From: Clostridiales bacterium
GTDB lineage: Bacteria > Bacillota > Clostridia > Saccharofermentanales > Saccharofermentanaceae
Length of the DNA: 64,000 nucleotides
Direction: 5' to 3'
Assembly: GCA_017428155.1 (NCBI GenBank)
Contig: JAFRRJ010000047.1
Coordinates: 1-64,000 of the forward strand
The position numbers and the translations under genes were made by a program. The notes under the pieces were generated by a model that did not search any database, was not told where the DNA came from, and saw nothing but the letters and a program-made list of their open reading frames with translations. Shown piece after piece: positions 1 to 8,631 of the stretch (position 1 is the stretch's first letter; each line of letters starts with the position of its first letter).

Positions 1-1
1 A

Positions 2-145
2 GATGTCCTTCGATTAATGGGACAATATCACCTGTTTCAAAAACATTTTGATACCTTTCTCACTTCATTGACTGTCATCAACCCTGATGCTAAAATTGCA
101 TATAAGAAAGCACGGTCTGCAAAGACGGTTGCTTCCGAGTTGTAG
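2..145 (+). CDS. C-terminal fragment of an unrecognised protein, cut by window start
   Basis: An open frame runs from base 2 to a TAG at 143-145 and gives 47 residues, beginning DVLRLMGQYH and ending KTVASEL. A clean terminator hairpin follows 10 bases later, which supports a real gene end. The tail is basic and helical and could be the end of a transposase or another DNA-binding protein, but no family motif is visible, so no function is given. It lies at the edge of the defence island. Confidence 0.4.
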   Translation, partial: DVLRLMGQYHLFQKHFDTFLTSLTVINPDAKIAYKKARSAKTVASEL

Positions 146-155
146 TAATTAATTA

Positions 156-192
156 CCTCACCCTAGAATGCCAGTCTTTGGGTGAGGTTTTT
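156..192 (+). terminator. Intrinsic terminator
   Basis: CCTCACCC (156-163) pairs perfectly with GGGTGAGG (180-187) and is followed by five T (188-192). It ends the plus-strand gene whose stop is at 145 and faces the minus-strand prfH. Confidence 0.8.
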
Positions 193-236
193 CATTTGCG
201 TCGATACCGTGAATCCAGAATCAAAAAAGCACTCCC

Positions 237-833
237 TCACTTCACTCGCCTGAACTTCTCCCCCTCATACTTCCTCACCGGATTTCCTCTGACGATCTCC
301 GTATGCTTCTGCCATGCACTATTCAATGCTTCTGCATTTTTATCTTCCTGCCTTGCAGCAAGAATGCCAGCCAAGCGCGTCATCCCACGCTTCTTGTTCT
401 GCACCTGGCTTCTTTCCTCAGTGCATGTAACGACAATGCCTGTAGGCTTATGCATAATCCTAACGCCCGTCTCGACTTTATTGACATGCTGGCCGCCTTT
501 GCCGCCGCAGTGCATCGTGGTTATCTCGCAGTCATTAAAATCAAGCTCGCCTATTTCGTCAGCTTCCTTGATCACATGCACATCGATATACCAGTTCTTT
601 CGCTGATGGCCCGGTCTTATGGTGCTCTTCCAAACCCATAAGACCGTGCCTTCAAGCGACGAGACATCGCCGTCAAACTCCATAACCGCAGACTTGTAGC
701 CGTTGCCGGAATAGTCCGGATTAACTGTTACAATGCGCGAATCATCAAACTCTTTTAGGAGTGCCCTGCAGAGCTTCTCGACTCCTAGAGAACACTCCGC
801 AGGCCCCTGTCCTGAACTTATCTGAATTAACAT
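237..833 (-). CDS. prfH: PrfH, release-factor-like ribosome rescue/repair protein
   Basis: The protein has 198 residues, about half the length of RF1/RF2. It keeps the peptidyl-tRNA hydrolysis domain ([18 protein letters not shown] at 113-115) and a basic C-terminal tail but lacks the codon-recognition domains. PrfH proteins are known partners of RtcB. In characterised cases PrfH acts on ribosomes whose 16S decoding centre has been cut, so that RtcB can religate the RNA. Here the ATG lies 3 bases after the rtcB stop with an AGAGG site 7 bases upstream, so the two genes are one transcriptional and probably translationally coupled unit. Family assignment is firm; the exact substrate is inferred from the family. 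Confidence 0.9.
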   Translation of the reverse strand: MLIQISSGQGPAECSLGVEKLCRALLKEFDDSRIVTVNPDYSGNGYKSAVMEFDGDVSSLEGTVLWVWKSTIRPGHQRKNWYIDVHVIKEADEIGELDFNDCEITTMHCGGKGGQHVNKVETGVRIMHKPTGIVVTCTEERSQVQNKKRGMTRLAGILAARQEDKNAEALNSAWQKHTEIVRGNPVRKYEGEKFRRVK

Positions 834-836
834 TAA

Positions 837-1955
837 TTACCTCTCTTTGCCTGCTTTAAAGTTATATACAGGCTTTACTATTTCTTTTACTTCAACCGCA
901 TCTTCAATCACTGACATAATCTCATCGATCCCGCGGTATGCAACAGGCGCTTCATCCAGCGTCTCTGCACATACGGAAGTGCTGTAGATACCCTTCATGT
1001 CCTTCTTGAAAGCAGATACGGTATAACCGTTTTGTACTTCAGTTCTCTTGATCTTTCGCCCCGATCCGTGCGGTGCGGAATAGTTCCATTCAGGATTGCC
1101 TTTACCGACTCCCAGAATCACTCCGTCACGCATATTCACGGGTATGATCACAGTCTCTCCTTCAAGCGCTGATGCAGCACCTTTACGAAGGATGTTTACA
1201 CCGTCAGGAAGCGTCGCAATATAGTTGTGGATTGACTCATAGCGTTCCTCTTCCTTCCACTTCATACCCTTAAGAATCTCATGAAGGATAATCTCGCGGT
1301 TTAAAGATGCATATGCTGTCGCAATCTTTACATCGTAAAGATAATCATCCATAAGAGTGCCTTCCACATAAGCCGTCTCATACGGAACATCCTTGCCCAT
1401 ATTAACGAGCCTTCTTCTGGCATTCTCCGTGTAGTAATCAGCCACATCAACACCCAGATGCCGGCTTCCGGTATGGATAATGATGTAATACCCGGCCTCA
1501 CCTTTATCGACCTCGATGAAGTGATTGCCGCCGCCCAATGTCCCGAGACTTCTCAATGCCTTATCTGCATTCACAGCTCGAAAACATCTAAGCCCGGAAA
1601 TCGTCTCCAGCGACGCTCTGCTATGCGCAACTTTCCTGATCGCAAACCCTGCCGGAACATTCTCCCTGATCACCTTATCAAGCTTCTGGAATTCGATATT
1701 CCTCGCCTTGATCTTTGCGACCAGCATTCCGCATCCGATATCGATGCCCATGAGCTGAGGAATGACCTTGTTACCAATGGTCATGGTAAGACCGATGGGA
1801 CCGACTTTACCCGGATGACAGTCCGGCATTATCCTTATCTTTGACCCCAGCGAAATATCATTGTCGCAGATTATCCTGATCTGAGCCTTGGCATAGTCCT
1901 CAATGCCCGTAGCATAGACTACCGCCTCAGCGTAGTTTCCTTTTATTGTGTCCAT
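837..1955 (-). CDS. rtcB: RtcB-family RNA-splicing/repair ligase (RtcB-PrfH module)
   Basis: This 372-residue ligase joins 2',3'-cyclic phosphate or 3'-phosphate ends to 5'-OH ends using GTP and Mn. Visible elements are the metal ligands in MPDCHPG (43-49) and GIDIGCGM (70-77), GGGNHF (141-146), HTGSRH (161-166), and the guanylylated His in SAPHGSGR (His296). It is shorter than E. coli RtcB (about 408 residues) and matches the compact form found with prfH. It is the first large gene of a two-gene operon with prfH and has an AAGGAAAG ribosome binding site. Next to Gabija, a role in repairing rRNA cut by a nuclease toxin is a reasonable inference. Confidence 0.93.
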   Translation of the reverse strand: MDTIKGNYAEAVVYATGIEDYAKAQIRIICDNDISLGSKIRIMPDCHPGKVGPIGLTMTIGNKVIPQLMGIDIGCGMLVAKIKARNIEFQKLDKVIRENVPAGFAIRKVAHSRASLETISGLRCFRAVNADKALRSLGTLGGGNHFIEVDKGEAGYYIIIHTGSRHLGVDVADYYTENARRRLVNMGKDVPYETAYVEGTLMDDYLYDVKIATAYASLNREIILHEILKGMKWKEEERYESIHNYIATLPDGVNILRKGAASALEGETVIIPVNMRDGVILGVGKGNPEWNYSAPHGSGRKIKRTEVQNGYTVSAFKKDMKGIYSTSVCAETLDEAPVAYRGIDEIMSVIEDAVEVKEIVKPVYNFKAGKER

Positions 1956-2048
1956 AATTCTTTCCTTTCAAAAATATAAAGGCATGCAAATACGACCTCA
2001 ATGAGGTGCACAAATCATGGATCACGCTTGGAATAAATTAATAGATAA

Positions 2049-2120
2049 TTAAGCTACAGAAGCAGATCCTGCACGCCCGTTGCTGATTGTTCTAATGTTT
2101 AATTCAATTGTACTTGTCAT
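2049..2120 (-). CDS. Candidate 23-aa leader peptide upstream of rtcB-prfH
   Basis: A 23-codon frame starts MTSTIELNIR and ends GRAGSASVA before TAA. Its ATG at 2120 is preceded by GGGAGGAGG, 8 bases away, the strongest ribosome binding site in this part of the window. It ends 93 bases before rtcB. The gap contains ACCTC/GAGGT words that could pair with each other or with the peptide's own ribosome binding site. I do not recognise the peptide. A translated leader that senses damaged or stalled ribosomes would fit the downstream ribosome-repair genes, but that is inference. Confidence 0.5.
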   Translation of the reverse strand: MTSTIELNIRTISNGRAGSASVA

Positions 2121-2230
2121 TGTCAGGACCTCCTCCCATTTGATGATAGGCGTGATTATACAAGTGTGGGGTGGGAAATGCAAGAGGGAGAGGAATCATT
2201 ATCATCTAATCTTTTGTATTATGGCATGTC

Positions 2231-3985
2231 TTATATATATTCATAGTCCCAAAACATCCTAGAAAAACGCTCAGACTCTTTTAGTTTCTGATTATCTGGC
2301 ATTGCAATCATCAACAACCTTCTTGGTCTAGTCATAGCAACATATGCCATTCTCATTAGTTCATTTTCCAAACTACCATTCGCCAAAAAACTTGGAGTAA
2401 GCGTTTTTCCTTTAGTACTCGAAACTAATAACAAGACCGCATCAAAAGTTTCCCCTTTAACTCCATGGATTGATGATCTCGTATACTCACTACAGATTCT
2501 TTTTTCAAAATAGAACTTTAATGGGATCTCTCTAAAGCCTGGTATATTATTATCGTTTTTCTTTATCTTAAAAATATCGCTCAGTTTTCTGCCATCATAA
2601 GTTTTCAACTCATATTTATTTAGTATATCAGCATAAATTGTTACAGCTTGCTTAATCCATTCTGCTATCCCTATTTCTACATCTGGTAAGCACAACAATG
2701 TTTCAATAACGAAATCCTTCCATTTATTCTCATCAATATAATCTCTTAATATCCTATCCATATGATAATCATCTGTATATTTATCAACAACAATGCCAAA
2801 TGATGCTTTTGACATATCATTATATGCCTTCTTTCTTGATTCGAATTTCCATTCATATGCCGCCTTAGCAAACAACTCGATTTCTTTGCTTTTCCACAAG
2901 TCGACTATGTTAGTATTCGAATGAATTCTTTTCCTAGTAAGCACAGCAACAGATTCAGGATTAACCGCAATTCCCATGCTTTTACATTTAGTAAGATAAT
3001 GATTAATTGCTTTATTCTCTTCATAATTCTTAAATAACAAAATGATCGGTTTTTGTTTTTCATCTTTATAATATCCAACAGCTACATTTGCCTTTTCACC
3101 TTTTAAAGAGGATGAGAAAAAAGCAGCAGCATTACATATATTTTGTGAACAGCGGAAGTTGCAATTAAAACTTATGCACTTCCATGACTCTGAATTAATC
3201 TTCTTTATAAAACACTCGGGATTTGCATTCCTCCACTCATAAATAGACTGATCTGAATCACCTACAAGAAACATAGATCTAATTCCGTGTTCAGCTAACA
3301 AATCGAATACAGCCATTTGCTCTTCAGATGTATCTTGAGCTTCATCAATAATTATGATTGGAAACCGCTCAACTATAGCCGATGCTATAGAAGGAAAATC
3401 TTTAAGCAATTCATATGCAAATAAAGGAACATCATTTTGGAAAAATACATTATTATTATGAAGTATATTCTTATATTGTTGGCACGGAAGTAATAGACCC
3501 TGCCCCCTAGGTTCACATGTAACAGCGTCCTTCCCTTTGTAAAAATGATTGTTTAAACCCATATGAAAACTGTCAATACTATTAACACACCCTTTTTGAT
3601 AGCATGCTGACCACCACCATTTAAACGGCATTTTCCAGTTGTCACTCAATGCAATAATAGGTCTCAAATGATCATGTGTTTTTAAATAGCCATACCTCAA
3701 CACGATGTATTCATTAAGAAAACTATCAACTGTACCAATGTAATGGGGATAATCTATATTTACTTTATTTGAATTTAGTGAAACGGTTTTCTTGTTTATC
3801 TCATCACTTGCAACATTTGTAAACGACAGTATGGCAATTCCTTGATGATCACATTTCCAGTTATCCAAGTATTTCAATAATTTGTTGGCAACAGAATACG
3901 TCTTGCCACTTCCAGGACAAGCCTTTACAACAACTTTACCCTCAGCATTCAAGAATTCTATTTGCTCTTCTGTCAATTCGTCCAT
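2231..3985 (-). CDS. gajB: GajB, UvrD/Rep-like helicase of a Gabija system
   Basis: This superfamily 1 helicase shows Walker A ACPGSGKT, Walker B IIIIDEAQD, motif III GDSDQSIYEW, motif V-like SIHGVKGETF and motif VI YVAMTRPRRL in the usual order. In Gabija, GajB works with the nuclease GajA in anti-phage defence and responds to DNA ends. The chosen ATG at 3985 gives 584 residues; a TTG at 4006 in the same frame would add seven. Neither has a strong ribosome binding site, so translation may depend on upstream gajA, which ends 64 bases before this ATG. The pairing with an OLD-family ATPase is what identifies it as GajB rather than a generic UvrD. Confidence 0.9.
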   Translation of the reverse strand: MDELTEEQIEFLNAEGKVVVKACPGSGKTYSVANKLLKYLDNWKCDHQGIAILSFTNVASDEINKKTVSLNSNKVNIDYPHYIGTVDSFLNEYIVLRYGYLKTHDHLRPIIALSDNWKMPFKWWWSACYQKGCVNSIDSFHMGLNNHFYKGKDAVTCEPRGQGLLLPCQQYKNILHNNNVFFQNDVPLFAYELLKDFPSIASAIVERFPIIIIDEAQDTSEEQMAVFDLLAEHGIRSMFLVGDSDQSIYEWRNANPECFIKKINSESWKCISFNCNFRCSQNICNAAAFFSSSLKGEKANVAVGYYKDEKQKPIILLFKNYEENKAINHYLTKCKSMGIAVNPESVAVLTRKRIHSNTNIVDLWKSKEIELFAKAAYEWKFESRKKAYNDMSKASFGIVVDKYTDDYHMDRILRDYIDENKWKDFVIETLLCLPDVEIGIAEWIKQAVTIYADILNKYELKTYDGRKLSDIFKIKKNDNNIPGFREIPLKFYFEKRICSEYTRSSIHGVKGETFDAVLLLVSSTKGKTLTPSFLANGSLENELMRMAYVAMTRPRRLLMIAMPDNQKLKESERFSRMFWDYEYI

Positions 3986-4049
3986 ATTCACTTTTCCGTC
4001 ACACAATAAATTGCTTCTTTTATATATTCTGGAATTATGAATTCTTTAT

Positions 4050-5978
4050 CTATTGATTCTCCCCTTTTTTCTTTTCATTTTGTTCCCGGATTATTTGGCT
4101 AAGATATTGGGCAATTGACCCTTTACATTTATTTCTAGACTGAACAAATAGCCAAATACAAGCTGCCTTTTCCTTTAGGTCATTCAATTCTCCTATTTTT
4201 GCTTCTAACAAAACTCCTTCCTCTGGATATTCCATCTTAATAGCACTCAAAAGATAATCAACATTGTTTTCATGACAACACAATGCATATTCCAGTGTTT
4301 TATCAGCTTTAAAAACACTAATTCCAGCGTCGCTACACAACTTGTCAAGTTTATCACATCGCTCTGATTGAACTCCATTTGCTAATTTCTCTAATACAGT
4401 GCTATCTATATCATCAAAATCTAAATCTTTGCTAATATAGTTCGTGTCATCTTTTTTTGTGCATCTATCATCATCAGTCACTATTGCTACCTTTGGAAAG
4501 CATGTCAGTACAGTTTTCGAAGAAAACATATTTACAAAAGGCTTAAATGCTACACTATCAACATTCACAAGTTCTACAGCATATTTCTCGAATGAGCGAT
4601 CCAAGCAATCTGCAATTTCAGGCAGCAATAAAGCTTCGCTAATTCCTTCAACAAAGAGTATTCCTCTTGCAAAAAACATTTGTGACTTCGATACATCAAG
4701 GTATTTCTGCAAATATAATTTGTCCGGATCAGATAAATTTGCCTCTGAAATCGGAAGGCATCGCTTTACGTGTTCGCTTTCATAGATTAGATTTATGTTG
4801 GCTAAATCAACCTTTGCCGCTAAAGTAGAAGAGTGTGATGTGAAAATTATCTGTATGTTTCCATCTTCACTATTAGCATTAGTCAAAAAAGCATGAACTA
4901 ATCGTTGCAGTTGCGGATGTAAATGTGCTTCTGGTTCTTCAATTAACAAGAGATTCTGATAAACTCCACTTCGATCAATCGCCATGTCTCCAAGGACTGC
5001 TGACATAAATAGCAAGTTGTTGTAACCTAACCCATTCTGATGAAGTTCAAAAGAAGTGCTTGCTATATCTATGATACGAACACGTAAATCGGCATCCATG
5101 TCGACTACATCTTCAAGGATAGATAATTCAAAATAAACACCTTTCTCATTTCTATGTATTTTCTTGTTATCTTTATGATTATCAAAATATTGTTCAGCTG
5201 TTACAAACATTGAATCGTCAGATGGAACTAATGCCCATTTAGGTTTTACCCATGCCCTCAACGATGAAGCAATTGAATCAAATCTGGGCTCAACTAAACC
5301 AATGTCGATGCTCTGACTCAGATAATCTTGCTCTATTTTAGCCAAATTCTCATTGATTGTCTTCTTGGTGTTTTTTATAGCATCTTTACTTAATAGTGCA
5401 TCATTTGCCGATTGTAATACCTCTACCAAATCATGTTGTGCTTCATCATCTGGTACCATACTTCTTAATAACAACGCCAACCTGCTATTTTTTGCCGGTC
5501 TTAACTCATTCTCAGAATCTCGTAAAGCACCTAAGAACATAACCTCTATAGCACTGAAAGTGTCAGAAGACAAATGATTCTCTTCCGTTCCAATTCCCCA
5601 ATGAACCGGTTTGGGTTTTTCTACCCCCCTTTCAGTAATGGTTTTCTCAAAACGTATATGAAACTCTCCACCATGTCCACTTTTGCTATCAGGATCCCAT
5701 ATTTCAAGCAACCGTGGTGGAACTTCTTCAAGGTATATGTCAAATTGAGAACTATCTGCAACAGAACCATCTTCATCAACGTGAAAATCTGATTTCGAGA
5801 AAAAAATGTCTCTTCTATAGGTGAGCGTAGAATATGCAATTCTTATAGCATCTATAATTGCAGATTTACCCGAGTTGTTCTCCCCAATGATTGCATTTAC
5901 ACCCTTATTGAATTGTAAAGTAATACCTTCCTCGCCAAAGGTTCTAAAATTTTTGATTTTGAATTTCTTGATATACAT
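4050..5978 (-). CDS. gajA: GajA, OLD-family ATPase/TOPRIM nuclease of a Gabija system
   Basis: The 642-residue protein has an N-terminal ABC-type ATPase with Walker A GENNSGKS (32-39) and LLLIEEPEAHLHPQ (Walker B/D-loop, about 343-356). A C-terminal TOPRIM domain follows, with FVEGISEA (Glu444 region) and the metal-binding TDDD (501-504). GajA is a sequence-specific DNA-nicking endonuclease restrained by nucleotide and released on nucleotide depletion in characterised Gabija systems. It has an AAGGAG site and is the first gene of the pair. It lies 168 bases downstream of the TIR gene on the same strand. All expected catalytic elements appear intact. Confidence 0.92.
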   Translation of the reverse strand: MYIKKFKIKNFRTFGEEGITLQFNKGVNAIIGENNSGKSAIIDAIRIAYSTLTYRRDIFFSKSDFHVDEDGSVADSSQFDIYLEEVPPRLLEIWDPDSKSGHGGEFHIRFEKTITERGVEKPKPVHWGIGTEENHLSSDTFSAIEVMFLGALRDSENELRPAKNSRLALLLRSMVPDDEAQHDLVEVLQSANDALLSKDAIKNTKKTINENLAKIEQDYLSQSIDIGLVEPRFDSIASSLRAWVKPKWALVPSDDSMFVTAEQYFDNHKDNKKIHRNEKGVYFELSILEDVVDMDADLRVRIIDIASTSFELHQNGLGYNNLLFMSAVLGDMAIDRSGVYQNLLLIEEPEAHLHPQLQRLVHAFLTNANSEDGNIQIIFTSHSSTLAAKVDLANINLIYESEHVKRCLPISEANLSDPDKLYLQKYLDVSKSQMFFARGILFVEGISEALLLPEIADCLDRSFEKYAVELVNVDSVAFKPFVNMFSSKTVLTCFPKVAIVTDDDRCTKKDDTNYISKDLDFDDIDSTVLEKLANGVQSERCDKLDKLCSDAGISVFKADKTLEYALCCHENNVDYLLSAIKMEYPEEGVLLEAKIGELNDLKEKAACIWLFVQSRNKCKGSIAQYLSQIIREQNEKKKGENQ

Positions 5979-6146
5979 ACATAACTCCTTGACGTTAATT
6001 GCAAAACTAAAATTAGTATTTTTTAAATCCTATAATCCGAAACATGGTTCACACACCATACTTGTAGCACCACTCCGTTTCCTGTTCATCAATTGGAATC
6101 GGAGCGAGCATATGTTTTCTATTTCTGTTAGTCTGCCAATACAAGC

Positions 6147-7070
6147 CTATGACTTGTTTTTGCCGATTAACTTGTCCAGTTTAGGGTCAATATCTTCGCT
6201 TGTCTGGTTTCTAAACAATGTTCCGCCATTGTCAATATTCCACTGACCAAATACTTCTTTGACATCAGCAATTGTCGCTACGTCACCGTAAGCCTCCAGG
6301 AAGAATCTGCCGAAATAAATAGCATGGATTCGATCTGAATTCCTGATTGACTCAACCATATAAGATTTGCCCAGAGTGAATAAAAACTTTGATAATGAAG
6401 CAATCAGGGCGTCTATTAAAACAACCGTTGAACACAAAACTACTGTAATTGAAACATCACCATTAGAAATTGTTTTCACTGATAGGAAAAACGCTACAGA
6501 AATAGCTATTGAAAGAATAATTGAAATAGCGGAGCAAAAATACATTGTATTTGCCATTTTCTTATTCCGGATTTCACCTTCTTCTAACCTTTTGATCGTT
6601 TTATCTACATAATTCGAAATTTGAGCTTGTTCATTCTCTTTTTCAATTCGCTTCTTTTCTGCTTGCTTTTTCCTCTGAGAAAAATGATACATTACAGTAC
6701 TGGCAATTGACTCAGCTGCTTCAGTAACATTATCCAAGTAGCAATTCAAACCTTTAAGGTCCATTAGACCAAGCGATAGATTTCTATCAGGTTCTTCACT
6801 GTCGAAATATACTGGAATAACCTTTTTGTTGTATTTTTCCGCTGTTAATACTACCTTTTTGAAATTGCTGTTCTGCAACGCATAATGTGTAAATAGTGCA
6901 ACTACCAGATCGGCAGACAGAATATCATTTGCTATGCTCACATTCCAGTCTTCTCCAGCCATAACATCATAGTAGCTAAGAACTTCAATATCGTCCTGAG
7001 CAAGTAGTTTTCTCAATTTCCTGACAATTTTCTCACCGTCTTCCCCAGCGTAAGCTACGTATACTTTCAT
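6147..7070 (-). CDS. TIR-domain protein with two transmembrane segments
   Basis: The start is set at the ATG with GGAGG 5 bases upstream (7070), not the longer in-frame extension; this gives 307 residues. Residues 1-120 are a TIR fold: MKVYVAYAGEDGE strand-loop, DVMAGEDW, LSADLVVALFT, and KKVIPVYF. A charged coiled coil (about 125-165) comes next, then two hydrophobic helices (about 170-190 and 198-222) and a helical tail. TIR domains in bacterial immunity usually cleave NAD+. Here the stretch THYALQNSNFKKVVLTAE lacks a Glu at the usual place after the aromatic residue; the nearest Glu is four residues later. The layout resembles sensor-plus-two-TM effectors (SLATT-like). A defence role is inferred from neighbouring Gabija. 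Confidence 0.75.
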   Translation of the reverse strand: MKVYVAYAGEDGEKIVRKLRKLLAQDDIEVLSYYDVMAGEDWNVSIANDILSADLVVALFTHYALQNSNFKKVVLTAEKYNKKVIPVYFDSEEPDRNLSLGLMDLKGLNCYLDNVTEAAESIASTVMYHFSQRKKQAEKKRIEKENEQAQISNYVDKTIKRLEEGEIRNKKMANTMYFCSAISIILSIAISVAFFLSVKTISNGDVSITVVLCSTVVLIDALIASLSKFLFTLGKSYMVESIRNSDRIHAIYFGRFFLEAYGDVATIADVKEVFGQWNIDNGGTLFRNQTSEDIDPKLDKLIGKNKS

Positions 7071-7367
7071 TTGCTCCTCCTTCCTATTTGTTACTGACTT
7101 CCCCAATTAATACAGTAACAATATCCCCGATCTTATAAAGATTATTAAACCACAATTTCTCTTTACTTTTTATCTGTCTGCTATTAAGATTCTCAACAAA
7201 AATGAACTGCTGATTTAGTGCTAAACGATACTTAAACTGCATTGTGCTTTTGACACTGCCTCACACCTGCCTTATTTATTCCACTTTTTCTTCCTGAATT
7301 CAGATAGAAAAGCCTTTACTCCATAGCGGATAATATTTTCGCGAATAATAGGAAAAAGGTGAATTAT
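7071..7367. other. Divergent intergenic region
   Basis: About 300 AT-rich bases separate the minus-strand TIR gene from the plus-strand lipoprotein gene. ATAATATT near 7331 is a plausible -10 element for the lipoprotein gene, but I see no convincing -35. No RNA gene, repeat array or coding frame is apparent. Confidence 0.4.
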
Positions 7368-8465
7368 ATGAATAAAAAACTTATGCTACCGGCTATGGCA
7401 ATGTCTCTGGTGCTTGCATTTACGGCATGTTCGAAGGCTGTTGTACCTGATGAGACAATTGCTGCCACTACCAGTGAGATAGCAACACAGACAACTACTG
7501 AAGATACGACAACTGAGACGACTGAGATAGCCAAAACAAGGCATGTTCCGCTCGATCATGAGTTCAATCCGCATTGTTTGTCCGGAATCTATATTGATAA
7601 GTACGGTGAGGAGTTCGAGGAGAACTACTACAGATACTGCGATGCGGTGCTTGCGGGCGAAGAGAGCGTGAAGCTCGACAAGGATGAATATCTGCAGATG
7701 AGCTGGTATATTTCGCGCTGCTGCCTGCCGATCGTGTCCCAGTACGTGTGCTTCCCGGGGGATGAAGTCGGCACGAACAAGATTGGCGATGGTGAATATA
7801 AGATTGAATATGATGCGCCCATTGATGAATATCTTAGTGCTGTCGAACAGTTCAAAGAAAGGGTCGAGTTTCTGATCGGGAGCGCTTGCCTGGAGGATGA
7901 TACACCTCTCGAGAAGGCCATCGCTCTGTACAAGTTTGAGACTTACAGGCTCGATTACGATACTGCGGCAACTGAAGAAGATTTTGAAGATGCATATGGA
8001 TATAATGTCAGCCCTTACCGCGCGTTAATGCTCAATCGCGGAATCTGCCAGGAAATCGCGGGGGCATATGCATATCTGCTGCTTCAGGTAGGCGTCGATG
8101 CCACGACCTGCGGTGGCCTTAAAAAGGACATATCTTCAGCTCACGAGTGGACAGTCGTTAAAATCGATGACAAATACTATCACTGTGACGTCACTTACCA
8201 GTGCTGCACTGACAAGCACACATTACAGTATTTCGGCATGACTGATGACCAGAGGGAAATTGAAGGCGACTGGTTAATCGATAAACTGAATTTCGGAGCT
8301 TTGAATGACACCTGGCACAAGGATATGCCTATCGAAGATACGAGATTCGAAAAGGTGTGGACGTGCACGGCGTACGATCTCGACCGTGACGAGAACATGC
8401 TTTACTGTTACGGGGTAAATGACGGAGACGGCAGTGGACAGAGCTTTGAGATGTCGGTGGCGTGA
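7368..8465 (+). CDS. Transglutaminase-like lipoprotein
   Basis: The start is the ATG at 7368 (AAAAGG 8 bases upstream) rather than the GTG at 7359. The 365-residue protein has a lipoprotein signal ending AFTAC (lipidated Cys21), then a Thr/Glu-rich linker (30-57). A transglutaminase-core domain carries Cys227 (NRGICQE), His259 (SAHEW) and Asp274 (YYHCDVTY). It is predicted to sit on the outer face of the membrane. Such domains may act as peptidases, amidases or crosslinkers; the substrate is unknown. It belongs to the same broad superfamily as the six proteins at 45.2-58.5 kb but lacks their Ig-like domains. Confidence 0.8.
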   Translation: MNKKLMLPAMAMSLVLAFTACSKAVVPDETIAATTSEIATQTTTEDTTTETTEIAKTRHVPLDHEFNPHCLSGIYIDKYGEEFEENYYRYCDAVLAGEESVKLDKDEYLQMSWYISRCCLPIVSQYVCFPGDEVGTNKIGDGEYKIEYDAPIDEYLSAVEQFKERVEFLIGSACLEDDTPLEKAIALYKFETYRLDYDTAATEEDFEDAYGYNVSPYRALMLNRGICQEIAGAYAYLLLQVGVDATTCGGLKKDISSAHEWTVVKIDDKYYHCDVTYQCCTDKHTLQYFGMTDDQREIEGDWLIDKLNFGALNDTWHKDMPIEDTRFEKVWTCTAYDLDRDENMLYCYGVNDGDGSGQSFEMSVA

Positions 8466-8576
8466 GAAGAGCTGGCATGTAGAGTATAGATTGAACTTGA
8501 TATATCAGAATGACACACAAATAATACGCCGAGATAAATATATTCAAAAAACAGCACTATTTTTTATGAGATAAGC

Positions 8577-8596
8577 GTGTTAAAATTGTTTAACAC
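8577..8596. promoter_or_regulatory. 20-bp palindrome, candidate operator of fic
   Basis: GTGTTAAA (8577-8584) and TTTAACAC (8589-8596) form a perfect inverted repeat around ATTG. It overlaps a candidate -35 (TTGTTT, 8586-8591), so a bound protein would block transcription of the Fic gene 36 bases downstream. Confidence 0.55.
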
Positions 8597-8614
8597 ATAA
8601 AAAAGCAGTATTTT
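8586..8614 (+). promoter_or_regulatory. Candidate promoter of fic with very short leader
   Basis: TTGTTT (8586-8591), a 17-base spacer and TATTTT (8609-8614) form a plausible sigma-A promoter. Transcription would start about 10 bases before the ATG at 8632, and no ribosome binding site is visible, so the mRNA may be nearly leaderless. The gene is therefore probably weakly translated or self-limited. Confidence 0.45.
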
Positions 8615-8631
8615 TTTCGAGTAAAACAGAT

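Noticed and set aside
8500..8631. Longer N-terminus or upstream small gene for fic
   Set aside because: No in-frame start or ribosome binding site exists upstream before stops; the repeats of CAGCACTATTTTTT type are non-coding.
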